64,000 nt of DNA from Nocardia anaemiae NBRC 100462. GTDB lineage: Bacteria; Actinomycetota; Actinomycetes; Mycobacteriales; Mycobacteriaceae. Of this stretch, positions 8,333 to 16,458 are shown piece after piece. The notes beneath the pieces are model-generated. The model had not been told where the DNA came from. It did not search any database and saw only the letters and a program-made list of their open reading frames with translations. The stretch's first letter is position 1, and each line of letters opens with the position of its first letter. Position numbers and translations under genes: made by a program. The stretch covers positions 1 through 64,000 of the forward strand of contig NZ_BDAZ01000034.1 of the NCBI RefSeq assembly GCF_001612725.1, read 5' to 3'.

Positions 8333-10090
8333 TTAATGCCGTGCACGCAGCATACGGCCTGCGGCCTCCACTGCCGGACCCGAGCTGTTCGCATCGCTGA
8401 CGAATACGGCGAAGGCCAGGTCACCGTCTATGCCGACGAACCAGCCGTGCGCGTGCTTGTCATCGATGTACTCGGCGGTGCCGGTCTTGCCGATCAGGCC
8501 GGGAATATCGCGCAGCGCGGTAGCGGTGCCGCCGGTAATGGTTTCGCGCATCATGGTTTTCAGCTGCTCATCGGTGGTCGGCGGCAGTGCCGCCTGGGTA
8601 CGGTCGGCCGCGCCGGGCCGCCCGTCGACGACCATCGGCAGCGGCATCGATCCGCGCGCGATGGATGCGGCGACCAGCGCCATGCCGAACGGCGAGGCAG
8701 TCACCTTGCCCTGACCGATGCCGGACTCCACTCGCTGCGCGGGGGTGTCCGCGGTCGGCACTTTGCCGGTGACGGTGGTCAGGCCGGGTGTGACGAAGTC
8801 GATGCCGAGACCGAGCTGTGCCGCGGCGTCGGTCAGCCCGTTCGGTGCGAGGTTCACCGCGAGTTGCCCCATGGTGGTGTTACAGGACTGGGCGAAGGCG
8901 GTGTGCAACGGCACAGTGCCGAGATCGAAGTTGTTGTCGTTGGGGATGCGGCGGCCCTCGATATTCGCCGTGGCCGGGCACGGCAGCACGGTGTCGGGTG
9001 TCACCGCGCCGGATTGCAGTGCGGCCGAGACCGTGACGGTCTTGAAGGTCGAACCCGGCGGATACAGGCCGGTGAGCGCGATCGGCCCCTGTGCGTCGGC
9101 GGCCGCGTTCTGCGCGACGGCCAGCACCTTTCCTGTGGAGGGCTGCAGCGCGACGATCGCGGCGGGCTGGGGGATCGGCGTCAACGCGCTCTCCGCGTAG
9201 CGCAACAGATCGGTGTCGAGTGTGGTGACGATATCCGCGGTGGGTTTCGGATCCTGTCCGGCGACGCGTTCGGTGCCGTCGGCGGTCTGCGCCCGCACCG
9301 CCCAACCTGCCGCCGCGTCGGCGGAGCTCTGCCAGAGGTCGGCGAGGCCGGACAGCACCGGTGATGCGAGGGATTTATCGGTGGCGAGCAGGCGGGTCTG
9401 CGGCGCGAGGGTGACGCCGGGAATCGCGGCAAGCGCGGTCTGGATCGGGGCGATATCGGCATCGCGCAGGGTGACCGCGGTGATCGACTTGCCCTGTGCT
9501 GACTTGCCTTGGGCCGCAGCCAGATCCGATTGCAGTGACTGGGCGGTGATGTCGGCGGCGACAGGAGCGAGCACCGCCGCGAGCGCGACGGTGTCGGCGC
9601 CCGGGGCGACGTTCACCAGGGTGATCACCTGCTCGGTCATCAACTCACCGCCCGATGCCTCCAGCACGCGCGCGGGCTTCGGATAGGTGGTGGCGTAGCT
9701 CAGCGGACCGAGAGCGAGACCGGGTGCGATGGCATTGGGATCCCATTTGATCTTCCAGCCGTCGCCGGAATCGCTCGCCGAACCGTTGGTGGTGTAGCTC
9801 CACTCGTTCTTGCCGAACTTCCAGGTGGCGGCGAGGGTGAAGGAGTTCTTGTCCGCGCTGCGGACCTCGAATTTCACCTCCTTGCCGAGCCCGTCGTATA
9901 GCTTGCCCAGCGCATCCGACGCCTTGGTCGGATCGTCGGTGAGTGCGGCGGCCGCGGCGATATCGTCGCGGCTGAGCGCATCGGCGAACTGCCCGGCGAC
10001 GGTGTCGGGCTGGTCCGGCGCTGAGCTGCAACCACTCAGGGCCAGGGCGGAGGCTGCGAACAGAACGAGAAAATTCCGGTAAGCACGCAC
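8333..10090 (-). CDS. lipoprotein penicillin-binding transpeptidase (PbpB-lipo / Rv2864c type)
   Basis: A class B-like penicillin-binding protein that cross-links peptidoglycan outside the membrane. The signal peptide ends in lipobox LSGC, with Cys21 as the lipidated residue. An NTF2-like MecA-N domain follows (about 28-125), then a dimerisation region, then the transpeptidase domain with all three penicilloyl-serine motifs: STFK (Ser347), SCN (402-404) and KTG (535-537). A longer frame begins at a TTG, but the GTG giving an N-terminus MRAYRNFLVLF is the better lipoprotein start. It resembles Mycobacterium Rv2864c, a non-essential PBP linked to beta-lactam tolerance. It sits between arylamine N-acetyltransferase and a Ser/Thr kinase on the same strand. 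Confidence 0.92.
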   Translation of the reverse strand: MRAYRNFLVLFAASALALSGCSSAPDQPDTVAGQFADALSRDDIAAAAALTDDPTKASDALGKLYDGLGKEVKFEVRSADKNSFTLAATWKFGKNEWSYTTNGSASDSGDGWKIKWDPNAIAPGLALGPLSYATTYPKPARVLEASGGELMTEQVITLVNVAPGADTVALAAVLAPVAADITAQSLQSDLAAAQGKSAQGKSITAVTLRDADIAPIQTALAAIPGVTLAPQTRLLATDKSLASPVLSGLADLWQSSADAAAGWAVRAQTADGTERVAGQDPKPTADIVTTLDTDLLRYAESALTPIPQPAAIVALQPSTGKVLAVAQNAAADAQGPIALTGLYPPGSTFKTVTVSAALQSGAVTPDTVLPCPATANIEGRRIPNDNNFDLGTVPLHTAFAQSCNTTMGQLAVNLAPNGLTDAAAQLGLGIDFVTPGLTTVTGKVPTADTPAQRVESGIGQGKVTASPFGMALVAASIARGSMPLPMVVDGRPGAADRTQAALPPTTDEQLKTMMRETITGGTATALRDIPGLIGKTGTAEYIDDKHAHGWFVGIDGDLAFAVFVSDANSSGPAVEAAGRMLRARH

Positions 10091-10148
10091 CCGGCCGACT
10101 CTAGTGCCGGACGGCAACGAGCCTGGGTAACCCGCACGGAGCGGATTC

Positions 10149-11009
10149 TCAGGTGAGCAGCCAGGGCCCCTGGGCGAGCGCGGTGGCGTCGGGTTCGGAC
10201 AGGTCGATATCGAAGACCTCGCTGAGGATTTTCGGCAGTTCGGCGAGTTCGAGTTCGCGGGTTTCGCTGGAGCCGTCCGGATATTCGGTGATGAGGGTGA
10301 GGTTGTCCAGTACGTGGTGGACGTCCGGGAGGAAGCGCTGCACGAACGGTCGGGCGGTGAACGGTGAGCGCGGCGAGGTGGAGACGAAGTGGTTGCCGAC
10401 CGCGAAATCGATGCGGTACTGCGGGTTCAGCGTGAAGGTGTAGCGGTCGATCCAGCCGTCACGGCCGAATTGGTGCAGCACCCACAGGTCGCTGTCGAGT
10501 TCGCCGGTGGTGCGTTCGAGGCGGAAAAGCCAGTCACCGAGCGCGAATTCGCCGCCCTCGACCAGTTCGTAGGGCGCGAGCGGTCCGGAGCCGAAGCCGA
10601 CATCGCAGATCCAGACGCGATCGTCATCGTCGGTGGTAACACGCAGCAGGGCGTGGGTGGCCGGGCGCAGACCGTCGGATACACCCATGGTGACCCGCCC
10701 GCTGAGACCGGTCACGCCGAAGCCGAGCCGTTCCAGCGCGGCGGCGAACAGGCCGACGTTCTCGTAGCAGTAGCCGCCGCGTCGATTCCGGATCATCTTG
10801 TCCTGCAAGGATTCCAGATCCAGCGGGACGGGACGGCCGAGAATGGATTCCAGGTTCTCGAACGGGATCGTGGTGGTGTGCGCGTAGACGAGGGCGCGCA
10901 GGGTGGCCAGCGTCGGGGTGCGCTCGCCGGTGTAGCCGATGCGGGCCAGGTACGCGTCGAGGTCCAATTCCGCGCCGTTCCAGTGGTACGCGGGGTCATT
11001 CGGCTTCAT
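10149..11009 (-). CDS. nat: arylamine N-acetyltransferase
   Basis: NAT transfers an acyl group from acyl-CoA to arylamines or hydrazines by a ping-pong mechanism. The cysteine-protease-like triad is complete: Cys81 in RRGGYCYENV, His119 in PATHALLRV, and Asp136 in ICDVGFG. The length of 286 residues is normal. The ATG follows AAGGAGAGG with good spacing; the longer frame to an upstream ATG is unsupported. In mycobacteria nat is linked to the cholesterol hsa genes, and none of those are here, so that role should not be assumed. Family members also acetylate isoniazid. Confidence 0.95.
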   Translation of the reverse strand: MKPNDPAYHWNGAELDLDAYLARIGYTGERTPTLATLRALVYAHTTTIPFENLESILGRPVPLDLESLQDKMIRNRRGGYCYENVGLFAAALERLGFGVTGLSGRVTMGVSDGLRPATHALLRVTTDDDDRVWICDVGFGSGPLAPYELVEGGEFALGDWLFRLERTTGELDSDLWVLHQFGRDGWIDRYTFTLNPQYRIDFAVGNHFVSTSPRSPFTARPFVQRFLPDVHHVLDNLTLITEYPDGSSETRELELAELPKILSEVFDIDLSEPDATALAQGPWLLT

Positions 11010-11069
11010 TGCACCTCTCCTTGTATCCGATCCTGCCCGAATGAACCACAACACACCGACAGGTGTTCC

Positions 11070-12065
11070 CTAAGCGGCGCATTTGGCGTTCGGCGGGGCC
11101 GCGGGAGCGGTCATGATGTCGTGGCCGACATCGACGAGATAGTCACGGTCGGGTCCGTCGACGGGTTCGGTGCCGAGCAGCAGGCGCTCGACGACGCAGC
11201 CGCCCTCGAAGTACGCAGGACCGACGCTGTGATCGCCGGGGACAACGGCGCCGTTCAGATCACGACCGGTGACGATGGTGTACATCGAGGTGGGTTTGCC
11301 CGCGGCGAGCAGTCCGGCGCGCATTTCCAGGGTCGCCGGGTACGGCACCACATCGTCACTGGTGCCGTGGATGAGGAAGGCGCGTTTCATGCTCATCCGG
11401 GCGGCAAGGAGAACGGGCGAGCGTTCGGCATAGGCCTGCGGGCAGACCGTCGGGGCGCAGCCGCCCGCATCGCGTTCGATCTGGGCGGGCAGTGCCGGAT
11501 CGACGCCCGCCGAGGCGATCCACATGGTGAAATCGTCCGCCGGGCCGTAATTGTCGACCCAATAGTCGAAGAGTCCCCGTGGACCGTGCGCCACCGCGAG
11601 TCCGCTCATGGTGCCGCCCTGGCTCCAGCCCCACAGCACGGTGCGGCCGATCGTCGGGTGCTCGTTCTTGTACCACTGGGTGGCGGTGACGATATCGCGC
11701 CAGCCCGCCCACAGATTCCAGTCGCCGGTGCGCCAGACGCTTGTCGCGCTGCGGGCGTCCATGGACAGGATCGGGGTCGCGGTGCGGCGGACGATCGAGG
11801 TCAGATATCCGGCGTAATCGGCGGAGGTGCCGTCGTGGCCGTGGACCGCGACAACCAGATCGCCCGGTGTCAGATCGCCCGCCGCACAGCGATACGGCTC
11901 GTAGACCCGGCCGGTGGCATCCTCGCCGTCCACCGTCACGGTCACCGGCCGCACGTCGACCTGGACCGCGCATTCGGGTTCGGCCGAAACCGACGGTGCG
12001 ACAAGGCTTGTCGTCGACACCGCGGCGAACAGCGCGCAGCCGAGCGTCAGCAGGAGGTGTCTCAT
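11070..12065 (-). CDS. secreted alpha/beta-hydrolase (esterase/peptidase-like)
   Basis: A 331-residue exported hydrolase. A Sec signal peptide is clear (MRHLLLTLGCALFAAVSTTS, cleaved near VSA-EPE). The mature part has an oxyanion-type VVAVHGHDG, the nucleophile elbow GWSQGG, and late candidates for the acid (GTSDDVVPY) and histidine (PGDHSVG). Several cysteines (in PECAV, GGCAPTVCP, GGCVVE and NAKCAA) suggest disulfides, as expected outside the cell. The substrate is unknown; the fold resembles feruloyl-esterase/PHB-depolymerase or dipeptidyl-peptidase S9-like hydrolases. It is 20 bp downstream of an MFS exporter on the same strand and may share its transcript. Confidence 0.85.
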   Translation of the reverse strand: MRHLLLTLGCALFAAVSTTSLVAPSVSAEPECAVQVDVRPVTVTVDGEDATGRVYEPYRCAAGDLTPGDLVVAVHGHDGTSADYAGYLTSIVRRTATPILSMDARSATSVWRTGDWNLWAGWRDIVTATQWYKNEHPTIGRTVLWGWSQGGTMSGLAVAHGPRGLFDYWVDNYGPADDFTMWIASAGVDPALPAQIERDAGGCAPTVCPQAYAERSPVLLAARMSMKRAFLIHGTSDDVVPYPATLEMRAGLLAAGKPTSMYTIVTGRDLNGAVVPGDHSVGPAYFEGGCVVERLLLGTEPVDGPDRDYLVDVGHDIMTAPAAPPNAKCAA

Positions 12066-12085
12066 GCTGGAATGATGACATGCGG

Positions 12086-13297
12086 CTATCGCTGTCCGGT
12101 CACGGTAAAGGGGCGAGTCGCGACGAATACCGCGCCGAGTACCGCCGCGGCACCCACTATGCCCGCGAAGGTGGTCGCGCCCGCGGGCAAACCGATTGCG
12201 TCGCTGAGGAATCCGGCCGATAGCGGAAGCACCGCGGCAGGCAGATAACCGCCGACGTTCTGGGCGGCATTGGCCTCGGCGAGCCGATCGGCTGGCACGC
12301 TCGCGCTGATCGCCGTGAGGCCACCGAACTGGCCCATGCCCTGGCCGATGCCCGCGAGGATCGCGGCGGCGGCGAAGAACGCGATCGATGACAGTCGCAG
12401 CGCCACGACCAGGGTGATCATGCCGAGCAGGGTGGCCGCGGTGCCGCCGAGCAGGATCGTGCGCAGGCGCAGCCGCCGCACCGCGAATTGGATGCCGGTG
12501 GCGCCGAGGAACATGACGAAGGCCAGGCCGCCCGCGAGTACTCGGTTGGTGGCGCCCAAGAGGTTCGACAGGACTGAGGGGCCGAGCGAGAGCACGAATG
12601 ATGTCGCCGTGATACCCGGCGCAAAGACCGCGATGCCGAGCAAGACGGCCGTGCGTCCGGCGGGTGCGACCGCCGGAATGCGGATCCATGGGCCGCTTCC
12701 GCGAGCGCCCCTCGGCAGGTCGAGCCGCGCTATGACCGCGAAAGCCGTAGCGAGTAAGACGATTTCGACGACGAAGATGGTGACAGTCGGGCCGGGAAGG
12801 AGCTGCGCAAGCAGACCCGCCAGAAACGGACCGAAGCCCGCGCCGAGCACCATGGCCGATGAGGCCGCAAGGGCGGCAAGGCGTTTGCGCTCCGGGCCGC
12901 CGATATCGGTCACCGCCGCCATCCCCGCCGAGACGGCCGCGCCGACCGCTATTCCGGTGAGCAGGCGCGCGATCGCCAGCATCGCGACCGAATTCGCGGT
13001 GGCGAACAGTACGCACGCGAGCATCGCGAGAATTACCGCGGGTAGCAGTACGGGCTTGCGGCCGATGCGGTCCGAGACAACTCCCGCGACCAGCAGCGCA
13101 CCCAGCAAACCGACTATGTAGCAGGCGAATACGGCGGTCAACGTGCCCGAGGAGAAGCCGAGCCGGTGCTGCCATACGACATAGAGGGGAGTCGGCGCAT
13201 TCGAGAGCACGAATACCGCGAGCACAGGCCAGGCCGCCAGCCATACCGCGCCGTCACGCCGCACCTCGGTTTCCGGTTTCGCCGCGAGCGTCGTCAT
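12086..13297 (-). CDS. MFS transporter (drug-efflux type)
   Basis: A 403-residue major facilitator with about 12 predicted membrane helices. The MFS loop-2 signature is visible as GVVSDRIGRKPVLLP, and the helix-5 antiporter-like motif region as LGAGFGPFLAGLLAQ. I chose the ATG preceded by GGAGG at ideal spacing; an in-frame ATG four codons upstream overlaps that ribosome site. It faces an ArsR-type regulator across 108 bp containing three matching palindromes, so it is very probably repressed by that regulator and induced by a substrate of the pump. The substrate cannot be told from sequence. Confidence 0.9.
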   Translation of the reverse strand: MTTLAAKPETEVRRDGAVWLAAWPVLAVFVLSNAPTPLYVVWQHRLGFSSGTLTAVFACYIVGLLGALLVAGVVSDRIGRKPVLLPAVILAMLACVLFATANSVAMLAIARLLTGIAVGAAVSAGMAAVTDIGGPERKRLAALAASSAMVLGAGFGPFLAGLLAQLLPGPTVTIFVVEIVLLATAFAVIARLDLPRGARGSGPWIRIPAVAPAGRTAVLLGIAVFAPGITATSFVLSLGPSVLSNLLGATNRVLAGGLAFVMFLGATGIQFAVRRLRLRTILLGGTAATLLGMITLVVALRLSSIAFFAAAAILAGIGQGMGQFGGLTAISASVPADRLAEANAAQNVGGYLPAAVLPLSAGFLSDAIGLPAGATTFAGIVGAAAVLGAVFVATRPFTVTGQR

Positions 13298-13310
13298 CCC
13301 AACCTCCATA

Positions 13311-13376
13311 GTTCGATATTTCTCGTACCAGTACGACGGGAGTCGAACCTAACATCTAGTACGATAGAAGTCGAAC
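13311..13376. promoter_or_regulatory. three-site palindromic operator between MFS gene and ArsR-type regulator
   Basis: Three copies of an 18-bp imperfect palindrome GTNCGA-N6-TCGNAC: 13311-13328 (GTTCGA...TCGTAC), 13331-13348 and 13359-13376 (both GTACGA...TCGAAC). They start 20 and 28 bp apart. The last two also match as 20-bp direct repeats (17 of 20 identical). Placement between divergent pump and regulator genes makes this the expected binding region of the ArsR-type protein. Confidence 0.8.
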
Positions 13377-13405
13377 CAAGGATTCGCCGATCCGCAGGAG
13401 AGCCG

Positions 13406-13741
13406 ATGCCATCGACCGACACCGTCGCGACCACGCTGCCCGAACCGACGCGTGCCGAACTGCGGCTCGAGGATGTGCTCGGCGTGCTCAGCGATCCGCT
13501 GCGGCTGAGCATGGTGCAGAAATTGCTGCTCGAATCTCCCGAGACCGATCGCTCCTGCGGCTGGTTCGAGATCGGTCGGCCGAAATCGACACTGACACAC
13601 CATTTCCGGGCGCTGCGCGAGGCCGGTGTCACCCGTCAGCGGCAGTACGGATTGGAGCGCCGCAGCCGGGTGCGAATCGAGGATTTGGACGCACGTTTTC
13701 CGGGCCTGCTCGATCTGGTACGCGCCTGGCAGCCGAGGTAA
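13406..13741 (+). CDS. ArsR-family winged-helix transcriptional regulator
   Basis: A 111-residue regulator with one winged helix-turn-helix domain: LGVLSDPLRLSMVQKLLL, then the recognition segment GRPKSTLTHHFRALREAGVT, then a wing and ERRSRVRI. No cysteine pair of the metal-sensing ArsR kind stands out, since the only cysteine is in DRSCGWFEIG. It belongs to the broader ArsR/helix_turn_helix_20 group that often controls an adjacent efflux pump. The ATG has CAGGAG upstream. It probably represses itself and the divergent MFS gene through the three palindromes at 13311-13376. Confidence 0.9.
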   Translation: MPSTDTVATTLPEPTRAELRLEDVLGVLSDPLRLSMVQKLLLESPETDRSCGWFEIGRPKSTLTHHFRALREAGVTRQRQYGLERRSRVRIEDLDARFPGLLDLVRAWQPR

Positions 13742-13852
13742 TTCCGCGGTGTTTCGGGGGCACGCGTGTCCCGGTGGGTTCTGCTACCTTCGCGATAGTC
13801 GATCCAGAGTTCGGGCCGGTCTGTCGTCCGAACCTCGTTCCGGGGAGTTTCC

Positions 13853-14347
13853 ATGGCCTTCTTGAACCGTCTCATCAGCAACGCGAGCAGTATCAGCCGC
13901 TTGATGGATCTGGTGGACAAGGCCCCGCAGTGGCGAGCGCAATTGCTGGCCAAGAAGAACGAGCTGCGCAGCGGCACGTTCCGGGATGCGAGCATGGGCA
14001 TGTGCGCACTCGTCGCCGCGGCCGACGGCAGCATCGATCCGGCCGAGCGCATGCGGGTGGCCGGACTCATCGGCTCCGATCCGGTGCTGCAGAACTTCCC
14101 GACCGATGAATTACGTGACCTGTTCGAGGACAACTGCAACCGACTGGTCAGCGATCCGGCCTTCGGGCGCGCCCATGTTCTGCAGCAGATCGGCAAGGCG
14201 GCGGGTAAGCCCACCGAGGCACGAGCGGTCGTCCAGATCGGCATCATGATCGGCAATGCGGACGGGAATTTCGATCAGGACGAGATCGCGGCGGTGCGGG
14301 AGGCGTGCCAGACGCTGCGGGTGGATCCGGAGCAGTTCGGCATCTGA
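13853..14347 (+). CDS. TerB-family protein
   Basis: A 164-residue cytosolic protein with one TerB (tellurite-resistance) domain, an all-helical fold. Two acidic motifs typical of the family are visible, AAADGSIDPAERM near 57-68 and IGNADGNFDQDE near 132-143; related TerB proteins carry metal-binding acidic residues at such positions. Stand-alone TerB proteins are common in actinobacteria, and no other ter genes (terC, terD, terZ) are nearby. It is therefore best described as a stress-related protein of unknown partner rather than as tellurite resistance. It is followed 16 bp later by the winged-helix gene and may be co-transcribed with it. Confidence 0.88.
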   Translation: MAFLNRLISNASSISRLMDLVDKAPQWRAQLLAKKNELRSGTFRDASMGMCALVAAADGSIDPAERMRVAGLIGSDPVLQNFPTDELRDLFEDNCNRLVSDPAFGRAHVLQQIGKAAGKPTEARAVVQIGIMIGNADGNFDQDEIAAVREACQTLRVDPEQFGI

Positions 14348-14363
14348 CCGCTACCATTCGCAT

Positions 14364-15542
14364 ATGCGTTCGATTGATGCGGCGGAACGGCGGGCCCGGC
14401 TCGGGCGACGACATCGGCTCACGCCGGCGTGTCGCACCGATGACATTGCCGAGATCGTTCGATCCCTCGTTGTCCTGCATGCGACCGATCCGGCGACGGT
14501 GTATCTATCGGTGGGCGCGCGCAGTCTGACCGCCGAGCCCGCACATGTCGAGAAGGCGCTGTACGACGATCGGACGCTGCTGCGCTTGCTGGCGATGCGG
14601 CGCACGATGTTCGTCGCGCCGGTCGAATTGCTGCCGGTATTGCAGGCGTCGTGCGCGGATGCGTTGGCGGACAAGCAACGTCGCACCTACGGCAGGTTCA
14701 TCGAACAGGCCGGGGTTGTGGACGGGGATGTGCGCGCCTGGCTCGCCGACGTCGAAGACGAAACGCATAAGGCGCTTTTGGCGCGCGGGGCGGCGACCGG
14801 CGCACAGTTGAGCAAGGACGTGCCTCGGCTGCGCACGCAGGTGAATCCCGCTCCGGGCAAGGCGTATTCGCGTCCAACCAGCATTACCACCTGGGTGCTC
14901 GTGATTCTCGGTGTCGAGGGGCGCATCGTGCGCGGTCGCCCGAACGGCGGCTGGACGAGCAGCCAATACACCTGGTCGCCGATCGAAACCTGGCTGCCGC
15001 AAGGCGTTGCGACCATGTCCGCCGATGCGGCCCGGGCCGAACTCGTCCGGCAGTGGCTCTACGCCTTCGGCCCCGCGCCCGTCACCGATATCAAGTGGTG
15101 GACCGGCTGGACACTTGCGGAGGTTCGGAAGGCCCTGGCCCAACTCGATGTGGTGGAGGTCGATCTCGACGGCACCACCGGGCTATTACTCGCCGACGAC
15201 CAGGACCCGACCCCCGAGCCCGAACCCTGGGCGGCCCTACTTCCCGCCCTCGACCCGACCCCGATGGGCTGGCAGTCCCGCGACTGGTACCTCGGCCCAC
15301 ACGCCCCGATCCTCTTCGACCGCAATGGAAATGTCGGCCCGACCATCTGGTGGAACGGTCGCATAGTCGGCGGCTGGGCCCAACGCAAAGATGGCGAAAT
15401 CGTCTACCGCCTACTCGAAGACATCGGCTCCGAAGCCGAATCGCGCATCGAAGCCGAGGCCGCTCGCACCGCCACCTGGTACGGCGAAGTTCGCGCCATC
15501 CCCCGATTCCGCACGCCGTTGGAACGCGAACTCACCGCCTGA
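14364..15542 (+). CDS. winged-helix DNA-binding (YcaQ/AlkZ-like, HTH_42) protein
   Basis: A 392-residue member of the HTH_42 family, which contains the AlkZ/YcaQ DNA glycosylases that unhook interstrand crosslinks. Recognisable elements are the N-terminal DIAEIVRSLVVLHATDPATV segment, a tandem winged-helix core, the middle RGRPNGGWTSSQYTWSP, and the C-terminal FDRNGNVGPTIWWNGRIVGGW. The catalytic motif of YcaQ (QxD) or AlkZ (QxQ) would fall at residues 39-41, where this protein has His-Ala-Thr followed by Asp42-Pro43. DNA binding is likely, but glycosylase activity is unproven. The ATG gives a start in line with homologues; upstream in-frame codons run into the TerB gene. Confidence 0.85.
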   Translation: MRSIDAAERRARLGRRHRLTPACRTDDIAEIVRSLVVLHATDPATVYLSVGARSLTAEPAHVEKALYDDRTLLRLLAMRRTMFVAPVELLPVLQASCADALADKQRRTYGRFIEQAGVVDGDVRAWLADVEDETHKALLARGAATGAQLSKDVPRLRTQVNPAPGKAYSRPTSITTWVLVILGVEGRIVRGRPNGGWTSSQYTWSPIETWLPQGVATMSADAARAELVRQWLYAFGPAPVTDIKWWTGWTLAEVRKALAQLDVVEVDLDGTTGLLLADDQDPTPEPEPWAALLPALDPTPMGWQSRDWYLGPHAPILFDRNGNVGPTIWWNGRIVGGWAQRKDGEIVYRLLEDIGSEAESRIEAEAARTATWYGEVRAIPRFRTPLERELTA

Positions 15543-15545
15543 CGA

Positions 15546-16406
15546 CTACATGTCCAGGCCGAGATCGAGGACACGCACGGAGTGGGTCAGGGCACCTACG
15601 GCCAGGTAGTCGACACCGGTGCGGGCGTAGTCGGCGGCGTCGGCGAGGGTCAGGCCACCGGAGGATTCGAGCTTGGTATCAGGGGCCTTGGCGTTGCGGC
15701 GTTGGACGGCGGCTTGGGTTTGCCACAGCGGAAAGTTGTCCAGTAGCACCAGTTCGACGTTTTCGGCCAGGACGGCGTCGAGTTGTTCGAGACTGTCCAC
15801 CTCGACCTCGCAGGCGATATCGGGGGCCAAGTCGCGGACAGCGCGCAGGGCGGCGACCACCGAACCGGCGGCGACCACGTGGTTGTCCTTGATCAAGGCG
15901 GCGTCGCCGAGGCCCATGCGGTGGTTGACGCCACCGCCGACGCGCACCGCGTACTTCTGCAGGGCACGCAGGCCGGGTAGGGTTTTGCGGCTGTCGCGGA
16001 TGCGGCAGTTGGTGCCAGCGACCTCGTCGACCCAGGCGGCGGTTGCGGTCGCGATGCCGGAGAGGTGGCAGACCAGGTTGAGCATGGTGCGTTCGGCGGT
16101 GAGCAGGCCGCGAGTCGGCGCGACCAGCCCGAGCACCGACCGCCCCGGCTCGACCCGGGTGCCGTCGGCGACCCGATCGGTGATTTCGTAATTACCCGCA
16201 CCGATCACCTCGTCGAGCACGAGCAGCCCGACATCGAGCCCGGCCACCGTGCCCGGCTGGCGCGAAACCACCGACGCCTTCACCACCGCGTCGGCGGGAA
16301 CCGTTGCCGCCGTGGTGATATCGGGGCCGTAGCGCAGATCCTCATCCAGTGCGGCGCGGATCAGGGCCAGCACCTCGTCACGATCCAGGCCGGTATCCAG
16401 TCCCAT
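15546..16406 (-). CDS. nadC: nicotinate-nucleotide pyrophosphorylase NadC
   Basis: NadC (quinolinate phosphoribosyltransferase) condenses quinolinate with PRPP to nicotinate mononucleotide, the last step of the de novo branch made by NadA and NadB. The 286-residue protein shows CRIRDSRKTLPGLRALQKYAV, the substrate-binding GGGVNHRMGLGDAALIKDNH, and C-terminal LESSGGL. The ATG follows GAGGAG. It lies 52 bp after nadB and is the last gene of nadA-nadB-nadC. Its stop is 3 bp from the converging winged-helix gene. Confidence 0.97.
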   Translation of the reverse strand: MGLDTGLDRDEVLALIRAALDEDLRYGPDITTAATVPADAVVKASVVSRQPGTVAGLDVGLLVLDEVIGAGNYEITDRVADGTRVEPGRSVLGLVAPTRGLLTAERTMLNLVCHLSGIATATAAWVDEVAGTNCRIRDSRKTLPGLRALQKYAVRVGGGVNHRMGLGDAALIKDNHVVAAGSVVAALRAVRDLAPDIACEVEVDSLEQLDAVLAENVELVLLDNFPLWQTQAAVQRRNAKAPDTKLESSGGLTLADAADYARTGVDYLAVGALTHSVRVLDLGLDM

Positions 16407-16458
16407 CAGTGCACTCCTCGTCCTACTGGAAATTCGCTGTGCTCGTGCAGTGCCGCGG

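Noticed and set aside
10389..12248. 619-codon plus-strand open frame
   Set aside because: Antisense to the N-acetyltransferase and secreted hydrolase genes.
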